Under the pieces are notes generated by a model that saw nothing but the letters and a program-made list of their open reading frames with translations, did no database searches and was not told the origin of the DNA. DNA of 13,252 nucleotides from Pseudomonadota bacterium (GTDB taxonomy: Bacteria > Pseudomonadota > Alphaproteobacteria > Rhodobacterales > Rhodobacteraceae): NCBI GenBank assembly GCA_027592105.1, contig JAQCLA010000041.1, forward strand, positions 1 to 13,252, in the 5' to 3' direction. Made by a program: the position numbers and the translations under genes. Of this stretch, positions 7,547 to 13,252 are shown one piece after another; position 1 is the first letter of the stretch, and each line of letters opens with the position of its first letter.

Positions 7547-7574
7547 TTGCCGCATCTGCGGGCAGTGTTATAAA
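7547..7574 (+). promoter_or_regulatory. candidate sigma-70-like promoter for the lysR gene
   Basis: TTGCCG (7547-7552) and TATAAA (7569-7574) are 16 bases apart and match the consensus at four and five of six positions. The leader to the ATG at 7655 would be about 75 bases. The -35 box lies only six bases from the -35 box of the opposite-strand promoter, so the two promoters are back to back. Confidence 0.45.
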
Positions 7575-7582
7575 AAACATAA
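7568..7582. promoter_or_regulatory. candidate LysR-type operator TTAT-N7-ATAA
   Basis: This AT-rich interrupted palindrome contains the T-N11-A core typical of LysR-family recognition sites. It overlaps the -10 box of the candidate lysR promoter and is centred about 70 bp upstream of the inferred oxidoreductase start site. That is where LysR regulators usually bind to repress themselves and activate the divergent gene. The short arms and A-run make chance occurrence possible. Confidence 0.35.
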
Positions 7583-7654
7583 GAAAATCCGGCACCTCCT
7601 CTTTGCAAGGGGCGCAGAGAGGCCCAAGATAGCGTGGCGCATAGGAGAGTTGGT

Positions 7655-8548
7655 ATGGACTGGGACAAGTTACGAATTTTTCACGCCGTGGCCGATGCGG
7701 GCAGCCTGACGCATGCGGGTGATACGCTGCACCTGTCGCAATCAGCGGTCAGCCGACAGATTCGCGCCTTGGAAGAGGGTTTGAACACCACCTTGTTCCA
7801 TCGCCATGCGCGGGGCTTGATCCTGACCGAACAGGGCGAGCTGCTGTTCGATGCCACCAAGCATATGTCCAAGAGGCTCGATGCCGCCGCTGCGCGGATT
7901 CGCGACAGCGAGGAAGAGGTTTTCGGCGAGTTGCGCGTCACCACGACCATCGGCTTTGGCTCGCTCTGGTTGGCCCCCCGCCTGCCCGCGCTTTATGAGA
8001 AATACCCCGATCTCAAGATCGACCTGATGCTTGAAGAGCGCTTGCTTGATCTGCCCATGCGCGAGGCCGATGTCGCCATCCGCATGAAAGAGCCAAGCCA
8101 AGCCGATCTGATCCGCAGGCGGCTTTTGACGATCAATATGCGCCTTTACGCCTCGCCGGAGTATCTGGCGGTGCATGGCATGCCCGAGACGACCGATGAG
8201 CTTTCAAAGCACCGCATCATCAGTCAAAACGCCACCTCCGCCCAAGTCAGCGCAGGCGCGCTTTTGGTGCGCGAATTGATGGCCTATCCGGTCGGCTCGA
8301 CCCTGACGGTCAATAATTACTTCGGCGTTTTGCAGGCCGTGATCCATCATCTGGGTATCGGCGTTTTGCCCGATTACCTGACACAGGATTTCCCACAACT
8401 CGTGCGCGTCCTGCCCGAGATTCAATCGGCCGAGGTGCCCGTCTTCCTCGCCTATCCGGAGGAATTGCGCCAATCCAAGCGCGTCGAAGTCTTCCGCGAT
8501 TTCGTGTCGGAGGAGGTCATCGCTTATCGCCGCCGCCGTCGCGAGTAA
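7655..8548 (+). CDS. LysR-family transcriptional regulator
   Basis: The 297-residue protein has the LysR architecture: an N-terminal winged helix-turn-helix (about 3-62) with LRIFHAVADAGSLTHAGD and recognition helix LSQSAVSRQIRALEEGL, a linker helix (about 63-90), then a two-lobed effector-binding domain (about 91-290) with GELRVTTTIGFG and VLQAVIHHLGIGVLPDYL. It should bind DNA as a tetramer and respond to a small ligand that cannot be predicted here. The start at 7655 is chosen because AGGAGAG (7643-7649) lies five bases upstream and the family usually begins directly with this helix; a GTG seven codons earlier is less likely. It is divergent from the oxidoreductase gene with a 181-bp shared control region, so that gene is its most likely target, with autoregulation probable. 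Confidence 0.92.
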   Translation: MDWDKLRIFHAVADAGSLTHAGDTLHLSQSAVSRQIRALEEGLNTTLFHRHARGLILTEQGELLFDATKHMSKRLDAAAARIRDSEEEVFGELRVTTTIGFGSLWLAPRLPALYEKYPDLKIDLMLEERLLDLPMREADVAIRMKEPSQADLIRRRLLTINMRLYASPEYLAVHGMPETTDELSKHRIISQNATSAQVSAGALLVRELMAYPVGSTLTVNNYFGVLQAVIHHLGIGVLPDYLTQDFPQLVRVLPEIQSAEVPVFLAYPEELRQSKRVEVFRDFVSEEVIAYRRRRRE

Positions 8549-8561
8549 GAGCCGGACGCCC

Positions 8562-8614
8562 AAAGCTAAGCCTATCTAGGGATGTGTGCTATGCGCCACA
8601 GACATAGCAGCTTT
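8562..8614. promoter_or_regulatory. nested inverted repeats downstream of lysR
   Basis: A 7-bp perfect inverted repeat, TGCTATG (8587-8593) and CATAGCA (8603-8609), encloses nine bases. Outer arms AAAGC (8562-8566) and GCTTT (8610-8614) abut it on the 3' side, and a small CCTA/TAGG pair (8571-8580) sits in the 5' bulge, so a three-way-junction-like RNA fold can be drawn. No U-run follows, so it is not a classical terminator. It could be an operator, the 3' structure of the lysR transcript, or part of the leader of the following RNA. Confidence 0.35.
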
Positions 8615-8653
8615 GCGGCGTTGCGGCATGATTTGCCTTGATCGGGGGCAATG

Positions 8654-8748
8654 TGCTGCCTAATTGAGCAGCAATGGGAATTGGCGCTTGCGCCGTCTCA
8701 TTACCTCCCTGTTGGACTTTGGCCGAGATTCGTCTCGGCCTTTTTTTT
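8654..8748 (+). ncRNA. candidate small RNA or terminated leader upstream of the GNAT gene
   Basis: Three consecutive stem-loops lie in a gene-free stretch: TGCTGC/GCAGCA with an 8-base loop (8654-8673), GGCG-CTTG-CGCC with a CUUG-type tetraloop (8683-8694), and a perfect Rho-independent terminator (8721-8748). The single-stranded part between the second and third stems carries CCTCCC (8704-8709), which mimics the 16S anti-Shine-Dalgarno sequence and could mask ribosome sites on target mRNAs. The 5' end is uncertain: TTGATC (8638-8643) with CCTAAT (8659-8664) is a weak promoter candidate that would place the start near 8671 and drop the first stem. I do not recognise a named RNA family. The alternative is an attenuator leader of the acetyltransferase gene, whose ATG is only 26 bases after the T-run. 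Confidence 0.5.
8721..8748 (+). terminator. Rho-independent terminator with UUCG tetraloop
   Basis: An 8-bp perfect stem GGCCGAGA/TCTCGGCC closes a TTCG tetraloop (8721-8740) and is followed at once by eight T residues (8741-8748). It is by far the strongest intrinsic terminator in the window. It lies 172 bases after the lysR stop, too far to be an ordinary lysR terminator, which argues for a separate transcript ending here. Confidence 0.9.
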
Positions 8749-8757
8749 GGTCGATCG

Positions 8758-8772
8758 CCTGCCTATGCAGGG
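8758..8772 (+). promoter_or_regulatory. hairpin covering the ribosome-site region of the GNAT gene
   Basis: CCTGC (8758-8762) and GCAGG (8767-8771) form a 5-bp stem with a four-base loop that ends three bases before the ATG at 8775. The only purine-rich candidate ribosome site, CAGGG (8768-8772), lies almost wholly in this stem, so translation may be low or controlled by RNA folding. Confidence 0.4.
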
Positions 8773-8774
8773 CC

Positions 8775-9251
8775 ATGACCAAAGCATGGATCGAATCAAA
8801 CCCTGCGGATTTTGACGATTTCGCCGCGTTGCATGCGCTGATTTCTGCGGCTTTCGCGTTTATGGAGGGGCGGATCGATCCGCCCTCCTCGATCATGGCG
8901 ATGGGGCCGGATGCGTTGCGCAGCAAAGCGATGGCCGAAGATCTCTTTTTGATACGCGATGCGGGACAGCCTATCGCCTGTCTTTTTGGCCAGCCACGAG
9001 GGGCGGTCTATTATCTCGGCAAGCTTGCGGTCGCCCCCGCCCATCGTCGGGCAGGCTTGGCGCGGGCATTGCTGGATCATGCAGGCGATCACGCCCGCAA
9101 GCGCGGCCACGCCGTGCTTGAACTGCAAACGCGCGTCGAGTTGGTCGAGAACCACGCGACTTTTGCGCGCTTGGGCTTTCAGCAAACCGATGCGACCGCC
9201 CATCCGGGCTATGCACGCCCCACATCGCTGACATTTCAGCGTGCCGTCTAG
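8775..9251 (+). CDS. GNAT-family N-acetyltransferase
   Basis: This 158-residue protein has a single GNAT fold. The acetyl-CoA binding motif is at 84-104 (LAVAPAHRRAGLARALLDHA, with the RxxGxA loop that grips the pyrophosphate), preceded by the beta-4 strand YYLGK. The motif B region is ENHATFARLGFQQT (125-138). It should transfer an acetyl group from acetyl-CoA to an amine; the substrate is not identifiable. No signal peptide or membrane segment is seen. The ATG at 8775 gives a family-typical start; upstream in-frame codons run through the terminator hairpin and are not credible. The ribosome site is weak and lies in a hairpin, and a strong terminator stands 26 bases upstream, so either a promoter lies in that short gap or transcription depends on read-through. 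It is 64 bp before purL and may be partly co-transcribed with it. Confidence 0.88.
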   Translation: MTKAWIESNPADFDDFAALHALISAAFAFMEGRIDPPSSIMAMGPDALRSKAMAEDLFLIRDAGQPIACLFGQPRGAVYYLGKLAVAPAHRRAGLARALLDHAGDHARKRGHAVLELQTRVELVENHATFARLGFQQTDATAHPGYARPTSLTFQRAV

Positions 9252-9315
9252 CCATCGGCCCCTTTCCCCTGCCCGCGCGCTGGCATAAACAGCGGCCAAA
9301 CGGGGGATACGCGAT

Positions 9316-11475
9316 ATGACCGAACCAGCCATCACGCGCGAATTGATCGATGCCCATGGGCTTAAGCCCGATGAATATGCGCGCATCCTCGAGATCATCG
9401 GCCGCGAACCGACATTCACCGAGCTTGGTATTTTCTCGGCCATGTGGAACGAACATTGTTCCTATAAATCCTCCAAGAAATGGCTGCGCACCCTGCCCAC
9501 CTCCGGCCCACAGGTGATTTGTGGACCGGGTGAGAATGCAGGCGTCGTCGATATCGGCGATGGCCAAGCGGTCGTGTTCAAAATGGAAAGCCATAACCAC
9601 CCCAGCTACATCGAACCCTATCAGGGGGCCGCAACCGGCGTGGGCGGGATCTTGCGCGATGTCTTTACCATGGGCGCACGCCCCATCGCTGCGATGAATG
9701 CGCTGAGTTTTGGCGAGAAAGACCACCCCAAGACACGCCAGTTGGTGCATGGCGTGGTCGAGGGCGTGGGCGGCTATGGCAATTGCTTCGGCGTGCCCAA
9801 TATCGGCGGTGAAGTGCGTTTCCACGCCGCCTATAATGGCAATTGCCTTGTGAACGCTTTCGCGGCGGGCCTTGCGGATGCGGATGCGATTTTTTACTCC
9901 GCCGCCTCTGGTGTTGGCATGCCCGTGGTGTACTTGGGCGCGAAGACCGGACGCGATGGCGTCGGTGGGGCAACCATGGCCTCGGCCGAGTTCGACGACA
10001 CGATCGAGGAAAAGCGTCCCACGGTGCAGGTGGGTGACCCCTTTACCGAGAAACGCCTGCTTGAGGCCTGTTTGGAGCTGATGGCCTCGGGTGCGGTGAT
10101 TTCCATCCAAGACATGGGGGCCGCTGGCCTGACCTGTTCGGCGGTAGAAATGGGCGACAAGGGCAAGCTTGGCATCAAGCTGGTGCTCGACCATGTGCCC
10201 CAGCGCGAAACCGGCATGACCGCCTATGAGATGATGCTGTCGGAAAGCCAAGAGCGGATGCTGATGGTCCTCAAACCCGCAATGGAGGCCGAGGCGCGGG
10301 CGATTTTCGCAAAATGGGATCTGGATTTCGCCATCGTCGGTGAAACCATCCCCGAGGATCGCTTTGTCATCGAACATCGCGGCGTGGTCATGGCCGATTT
10401 GCCGCTGTCCAAGCTTTCCTCCGAGGCACCGGAATATGACCGCCCTTGGGTGGAGACGCCCCCCGCCCCCGAGATGGAACCCGTGGCCGAGGTCGATGCC
10501 ATCGACGCGCTCAAGATCTTGATCACCTCGCCGAACTACTGCTCGCGGGCATGGGTCTATGCGCAATATGACCATATGGTCATGGCCGATACAGTGCGCG
10601 CGCCGGGCCTTGGTGCCGGTGTGGTGCGGGTGCATGGCACACCAAAGGCCTTGGCTTTCACCTCGGATGTGACGCCCCGCTATGTGAAGGCCAATCCTTT
10701 CGAGGGCGGCAAACAGGCCGTGGCCGAAGCCTATCGCAATCTTTGCGCCGTGGGGGCCACGCCCTTGGCCACGACCGACAACCTCAACTTCGGCAATCCC
10801 GAAAAGCCCGAGATCATGGGCCAATTCGTGGGCGCAATCAAAGGCATCGGCGCGGCCTGCGCTGCGCTGGATATGCCCATCGTGTCGGGCAATGTCAGCC
10901 TTTATAACGAGACCGACGGCCAGGCGATCTTGCCCACGCCGACGATCGGGGCGGTGGGGCTTCTTGAAACGTTGGATGATCTTATCGTCGGTGTGCCGCG
11001 TGATGGCCATGTGCTGTTGGTGGTGGGTGAGACCAAGGGCCATTTGGGTCAATCGGCCCTATTGGCCGAGGTGTTCAACCGTGAGGATGGCGATGCGCCG
11101 CCTGTCGATCTGCATGCCGAGCGCCTGCACGGCAGCTTCATTCGTGACAACCGCCAGTGGATCGGCGCCTGCTGCGATGTCTCCGATGGCGGGATCGCGC
11201 TTGCGGCTTTCGAGATGGCGGTATCTGGCGAGGTGGGCCTGACGCTGGAGGCAAGCGATTGCGCCACGCTCTTTGGCGAGGATCAGGCGCGCTACCTGAT
11301 CGCGACCAGCTTCGACAAGGCCGAGGCATTGATGGTCGCGGCAGGGCAAGCAGGCGTGCCGATGCTCAGCCTTGGAAAATTCGGCGGCGAGACATTGCGT
11401 TTCGGCACCTCCGAGGCGGCCCTGTCGGATCTGGGGGCGATGTGGCGCGACGCCTTCGCCCATCATTTCGGATAA
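9316..11475 (+). CDS. purL: phosphoribosylformylglycinamidine synthase subunit PurL
   Basis: The 719-residue protein is the small (PurL II) form of FGAM synthase. It converts FGAR, ATP and ammonia to FGAM in step 4 of de novo purine synthesis. It normally works with the separate glutaminase PurQ and the small subunit PurS, neither of which is in this window. Visible family motifs include ELGIFSAMWNEHCSYKSSKK (active-site His47), the ATP/Mg motif FKMESHNHPS (88-97), GAATGVGGILRDVFTMGARP, GGVGGATMAS, and in the second half NLNFGNPEKPE, GNVSLYNET and CDVSDGGIALA. Length and motifs look complete. The start at 9316 has GGGGGA (9302-9307) eight bases upstream. It is followed after 61 bp by bolA and grxD on the same strand, an order I associate with Rhodobacterales. 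It is cytoplasmic. Confidence 0.98.
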   Translation: MTEPAITRELIDAHGLKPDEYARILEIIGREPTFTELGIFSAMWNEHCSYKSSKKWLRTLPTSGPQVICGPGENAGVVDIGDGQAVVFKMESHNHPSYIEPYQGAATGVGGILRDVFTMGARPIAAMNALSFGEKDHPKTRQLVHGVVEGVGGYGNCFGVPNIGGEVRFHAAYNGNCLVNAFAAGLADADAIFYSAASGVGMPVVYLGAKTGRDGVGGATMASAEFDDTIEEKRPTVQVGDPFTEKRLLEACLELMASGAVISIQDMGAAGLTCSAVEMGDKGKLGIKLVLDHVPQRETGMTAYEMMLSESQERMLMVLKPAMEAEARAIFAKWDLDFAIVGETIPEDRFVIEHRGVVMADLPLSKLSSEAPEYDRPWVETPPAPEMEPVAEVDAIDALKILITSPNYCSRAWVYAQYDHMVMADTVRAPGLGAGVVRVHGTPKALAFTSDVTPRYVKANPFEGGKQAVAEAYRNLCAVGATPLATTDNLNFGNPEKPEIMGQFVGAIKGIGAACAALDMPIVSGNVSLYNETDGQAILPTPTIGAVGLLETLDDLIVGVPRDGHVLLVVGETKGHLGQSALLAEVFNREDGDAPPVDLHAERLHGSFIRDNRQWIGACCDVSDGGIALAAFEMAVSGEVGLTLEASDCATLFGEDQARYLIATSFDKAEALMVAAGQAGVPMLSLGKFGGETLRFGTSEAALSDLGAMWRDAFAHHFG

Positions 11476-11482
11476 GCAGCGC

Positions 11483-11511
11483 TTGCGACCCCGCCTGTGC
11501 AGGCATAGATT
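11483..11511 (+). promoter_or_regulatory. candidate promoter for bolA-grxD
   Basis: TTGCGA (11483-11488) and TAGATT (11506-11511) are spaced by 17 bases, each matching the sigma-70 consensus at four of six positions. The spacer contains the perfect inverted repeat GCCTG/CAGGC (11493-11504), which could be an operator or a weak purL-end hairpin. Transcription from here would let bolA-grxD be expressed independently of purL. Confidence 0.35.
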
Positions 11512-11536
11512 TGAGCCAGAGCAACGAGGATGACCC

Positions 11537-11773
11537 ATGCCGATTACCGCCCGTGAGATCGAGCAACTTCTGCGTGACGCCTTTCCGCAAGGTCAGGTCA
11601 AGGTCGAGGGTGATGACGGCGCACATTTCGCAGCGCAAGTCATCGACGAGAGTTTTCGCGGCATGAACCGCGTACAGCAACAACGCGCGGTCTATGCCGC
11701 GCTCAAGGGCAAGATGGATGGCAGCCATGGTGAGTTACACGCCCTTGCCTTGACCACAAAAGCCCCGGATTGA
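11537..11773 (+). CDS. bolA: BolA-family iron-sulfur assembly/regulatory protein
   Basis: The 78-residue protein is a short BolA-domain protein. It has an N-terminal helix (ITAREIEQLLRDAF), a strand with DGAHFAAQVID, the family signature FRGMNRVQQQRAVYAAL (40-56), and the C-terminal ELHALALTT strand. It has no Cys; His30 and the conserved His68 are the likely cluster-ligating residues when it pairs with a CGFS glutaredoxin. Family knowledge says BolA-Grx heterodimers hold or relay [2Fe-2S] clusters and sense iron or redox state. The length and the DGxHF sequence are closer to the IbaG/BolA2-like type than to full-length E. coli BolA, so the symbol is a family label. GAGGA (11526-11530) lies six bases before the ATG. 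grxD begins 15 bp after its stop, almost certainly in the same transcript. Confidence 0.9.
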   Translation: MPITAREIEQLLRDAFPQGQVKVEGDDGAHFAAQVIDESFRGMNRVQQQRAVYAALKGKMDGSHGELHALALTTKAPD

Positions 11774-11788
11774 AAGGGAATTTCCCAG

Positions 11789-12148
11789 ATGAGCGTCGAA
11801 GAAACCATCCGCAAGACAGTGACCGAGAACGATGTCGTGTTGTTCATGAAAGGCACCAAGATGATGCCGCAATGCGGCTTTTCCTCGCGGATCGCGGGCG
11901 TGCTGAATTACATGGGCGTTGAGTTCGCCGATGTGAATGTGCTGGCCGATGAACAGATCCGCCAAGGGATCAAGGATTACTCCGATTGGCCCACGATCCC
12001 GCAGCTTTACGTCAAGGGTGAGTTCGTCGGCGGCTGCGATATCGTGACCGAGATGACCTTGTCGGGCGAGTTGGACCAGCTTTTCGCAGATCAAGGCATC
12101 GGTTTCGACAAGGATGCCGCCGAGAAGATCCGCGAAGCTAACGGGTAA
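11789..12148 (+). CDS. grxD: monothiol glutaredoxin, CGFS type (Grx4/GrxD)
   Basis: The 119-residue protein is a single-domain monothiol glutaredoxin. The signature CGFS is at 29-32, preceded by the glutathione-binding lysine in VLFMKGTK (Lys21). The cis-proline segment WPTIPQLYVKGEFVGGCDI (67-85) contains the TIP and GGCD glutathione-binding motifs. Such proteins bind a [2Fe-2S] cluster between two monomers with two glutathiones, or with BolA, and pass it to client proteins rather than reducing disulfides. The adjacent bolA gene supports this role. AAGGGA (11774-11779), next to the bolA stop, serves as ribosome site nine bases upstream of the ATG. The gene faces der, with 128 bp of hairpin-rich sequence between them. 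Confidence 0.97.
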   Translation: MSVEETIRKTVTENDVVLFMKGTKMMPQCGFSSRIAGVLNYMGVEFADVNVLADEQIRQGIKDYSDWPTIPQLYVKGEFVGGCDIVTEMTLSGELDQLFADQGIGFDKDAAEKIREANG

Positions 12149-12158
12149 TTCGGGTCTC

Positions 12159-12176
12159 GTCCGCCCTGCGGGCGAC
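12159..12176 (+). terminator. hairpin after grxD, weak terminator candidate
   Basis: CGCCC-TGC-GGGCG forms a strong GC stem, extended by a flanking pair of bases around one bulged C, starting 11 bases after the grxD stop. It has no U-run behind it, so it may act as an mRNA 3' end stabiliser or work together with the following G/C-run element. Confidence 0.35.
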
Positions 12177-12206
12177 CTGCTGCGAGGCCTTGCCCCGTGA
12201 CACAGC

Positions 12207-12260
12207 GTCGGGGGGCTTTGTCCCCCGGAACCCCCCAGAGTATTTGTGAAGCAAAGATGG
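12207..12260 (+). repeat. GC-rich intergenic element, second copy
   Basis: GGGGG and CCCCC enclose a six-base loop (12211-12226). A second C-run (12231-12236) could pair with the same G-run, and TATTT plus a GAAGCAAAGATG tail follows. The pattern G-run, C-run, second C-run, TATTT, AA-rich purine tail matches the element at 4065-4005 read on the minus strand. Both copies lie downstream of a gene and in that gene's direction. I recall similar gene-end elements in Rhodobacterales genomes, but this is from memory. Confidence 0.5.
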
Positions 12261-12276
12261 GCCGAGCCGTAGTGGC

Positions 12277-13252
12277 TTAGCCCTTTTTCTTTGTCTCGCC
12301 TGCGCGCACATGCTTGGCCAAGCGCGAGGGGATGGATTTTTTACGGTTCTTGTAAGGGTTCTGATCCGATTGGCTGCGCATATAGAGCCGGATCGGCGTG
12401 CCGGGCATGTCGAAATCCTGCCGCAACCCGTTGACCAGATAGCGTGAATAGCTTTCGGGCAGCTTGTCGGGATGCGAGCACATGACCACGAAGCCCGGCG
12501 GGCGGGTCTTGGCCTGTGTCATGTAGCGCAGCCGGATGCGGCGCCCGCCCGGTGCGGGTGGCGGATGGGCCTCGGTCATGGCCATGAGCCAGCGATTGAG
12601 TTGCGCGGTCGTCACGCGGCGGTTCCACACCTCATGCGCCTTGAGAATTGCGGCATGCAGTCGATCGAGCCCCTTGCCCGTTACCGCCGAGACCGTGACC
12701 AAAGGCGTGCCCTTGAGCTGGGGCAGCATGGTTTCCAAGCCGTTTTTCAGATGTTTGAGCTTGTCTTGCTTTTCATCCTCGAGATCCCATTTATTGACCG
12801 CGATGACCACGGCGCGCCCCTCGCGTTCGGCCAGATCGGCGATGCGGAGGTCTTGGCTCTCGAAGGGGATGGCGGCATCGAGCAGCACGACCACCACTTC
12901 GGCGAATTTCACCGCGCGCAGACCATCGGAGACCGAGAGTTTCTCAAGCTTTTCTTGGACCTTGGCCTTTTTGCGCATGCCGGCGGTGTCAAAGATGCGC
13001 ATGGGCGTGCCATCCCATGTGACGGGCACGGCGATGGCATCGCGGGTGATCCCCGCCTCGGGCCCGGTGAGCAGCCGCTCTTGGCCGAGGATACGGTTGA
13101 TCAAGGTGGATTTGCCCGCATTGGGCCGCCCCACAACGGCGATCTGCAGCGGCCTTGCGGCGGTGATGCGGCGTTCTTGGTCGGGGTTGTCGCCATCGGG
13201 GTCGATATCGATGTCGGTTTCGGCCTCTTCGATCTCGGCCAAGCGTTCAGCG
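12277..13252 (-). CDS. der: ribosome-assembly GTPase Der/EngA (5' end outside window)
   Basis: The visible 324 residues are the C-terminal part of Der; the first GTPase domain lies beyond the right edge. The frame stays open to the last base, so the TTG near 13242 is an internal Leu, not a start. An acidic linker (EEAETDIDIDPDGDNPDQE) joins the second GTPase domain, which shows GRPNAGKST (P-loop), TRDAI (switch I Thr), DTAGM (G3), NKWD (G4) and a VSAVTGKG G5 region. A C-terminal KH-like domain (about 220-310) follows, with RYMTQAKTRPPGFVVMCSHPD and a basic tail. Der has two tandem G domains and acts in 50S ribosomal subunit maturation; it is usually essential. It is convergent with grxD. Regulation is not visible because the promoter is off-window. 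Confidence 0.96.
   Translation of the reverse strand, partial: AERLAEIEEAETDIDIDPDGDNPDQERRITAARPLQIAVVGRPNAGKSTLINRILGQERLLTGPEAGITRDAIAVPVTWDGTPMRIFDTAGMRKKAKVQEKLEKLSVSDGLRAVKFAEVVVVLLDAAIPFESQDLRIADLAEREGRAVVIAVNKWDLEDEKQDKLKHLKNGLETMLPQLKGTPLVTVSAVTGKGLDRLHAAILKAHEVWNRRVTTAQLNRWLMAMTEAHPPPAPGGRRIRLRYMTQAKTRPPGFVVMCSHPDKLPESYSRYLVNGLRQDFDMPGTPIRLYMRSQSDQNPYKNRKKSIPSRLAKHVRAGETKKKG

Noticed and set aside
7474..7668. A 65-codon N-terminal extension of the oxidoreductase
   Set aside because: The frame is open, but it would run through the divergent promoter region and past the lysR start; the peptide looks non-coding (scattered Cys, no family match) and the ATG at 7473 has a strong ribosome site.
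8664..8774. A 37-codon N-terminal extension of the GNAT protein
   Set aside because: It would be translated through the terminator hairpin and T-run from a TTG codon, and family members begin near the ATG at 8775.
8971..11052. A 693-codon open frame on the minus strand, mostly opposite purL
   Set aside because: It is the complementary shadow of a strongly conserved gene in GC-rich DNA; the peptide is rich in His, Gly and Arg with no recognisable fold, and no ribosome site was noted.
11776..11786. Perfect palindrome GGGAATTTCCC over the grxD ribosome site
   Set aside because: With a one-base centre it cannot form a stable hairpin beyond three base pairs, and a short palindrome at a ribosome site can easily arise by chance.
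13240..13242. TTG as a possible start of a single-G-domain GTPase
   Set aside because: The frame stays open to the window edge, and the sequence matches the linker and second G domain of Der, so the gene is truncated by the window and not short.
1..13252. CRISPR array, insertion sequence, tRNA or rRNA genes
   Set aside because: Reading both strands showed no regular repeats, no transposase motifs and no tRNA- or rRNA-like sequence.

Overview
The window is chromosomal DNA from a GC-rich alphaproteobacterium, most likely order Rhodobacterales (Rhodobacter/Roseobacter group). The evidence is the overall protein flavour, a purL-bolA-grxD block facing der, a fused indolepyruvate:ferredoxin oxidoreductase, and an endolysin/holin pair of the type used to release Rhodobacterales gene transfer agents (GTAs). 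Two GC-rich intergenic elements ending in a TATTT...AAGA-like tail also fit this group. No transposase, integrase, CRISPR array, rRNA or tRNA was seen, and codon and base use look uniform.

Layout from left to right. (1) Positions 1-1356 hold the 3' part of a PAS-PAS histidine kinase. A 22-codon remnant that resembles the N-terminus of a GNAT acetyltransferase follows, then a complete M20-family metallopeptidase (1433-2818). (2) On the minus strand, 3929-2770 encode a GH108 muramidase (endolysin) and a three-TM holin that overlap by 10 bp. This is a GTA-type lysis cassette, and its 3' end overlaps the peptidase gene tail to tail by 49 bp. (3) Minus-strand 7473-4066 encodes a 1135-residue indolepyruvate:ferredoxin oxidoreductase-family protein. 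It is divergently transcribed from a LysR regulator (7655-8548). Back-to-back promoter candidates and an inverted repeat in the gap suggest a classic LysR control region. (4) The 226-bp gap 8549-8774 is rich in RNA structure. It has a palindrome, a candidate small RNA or leader ending in a textbook Rho-independent terminator, and a hairpin over the only ribosome-binding-like sequence of the next gene, a small GNAT acetyltransferase. (5) purL, bolA and grxD follow on the plus strand and face the 3' part of der (GTPase EngA), which runs off the right edge.

PurL performs step 4 of purine synthesis. BolA and the CGFS glutaredoxin GrxD are expected to form an iron-sulfur trafficking pair. The oxidoreductase needs several [4Fe-4S] clusters, but nothing in the sequence links it directly to BolA/GrxD. 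The most interesting parts are the GTA-type lysis cassette with an embedded calcium-loop signature in the endolysin, and the structured RNA region upstream of the GNAT gene. The rest is ordinary core genome. There is no gene-free stretch longer than 300 bases.
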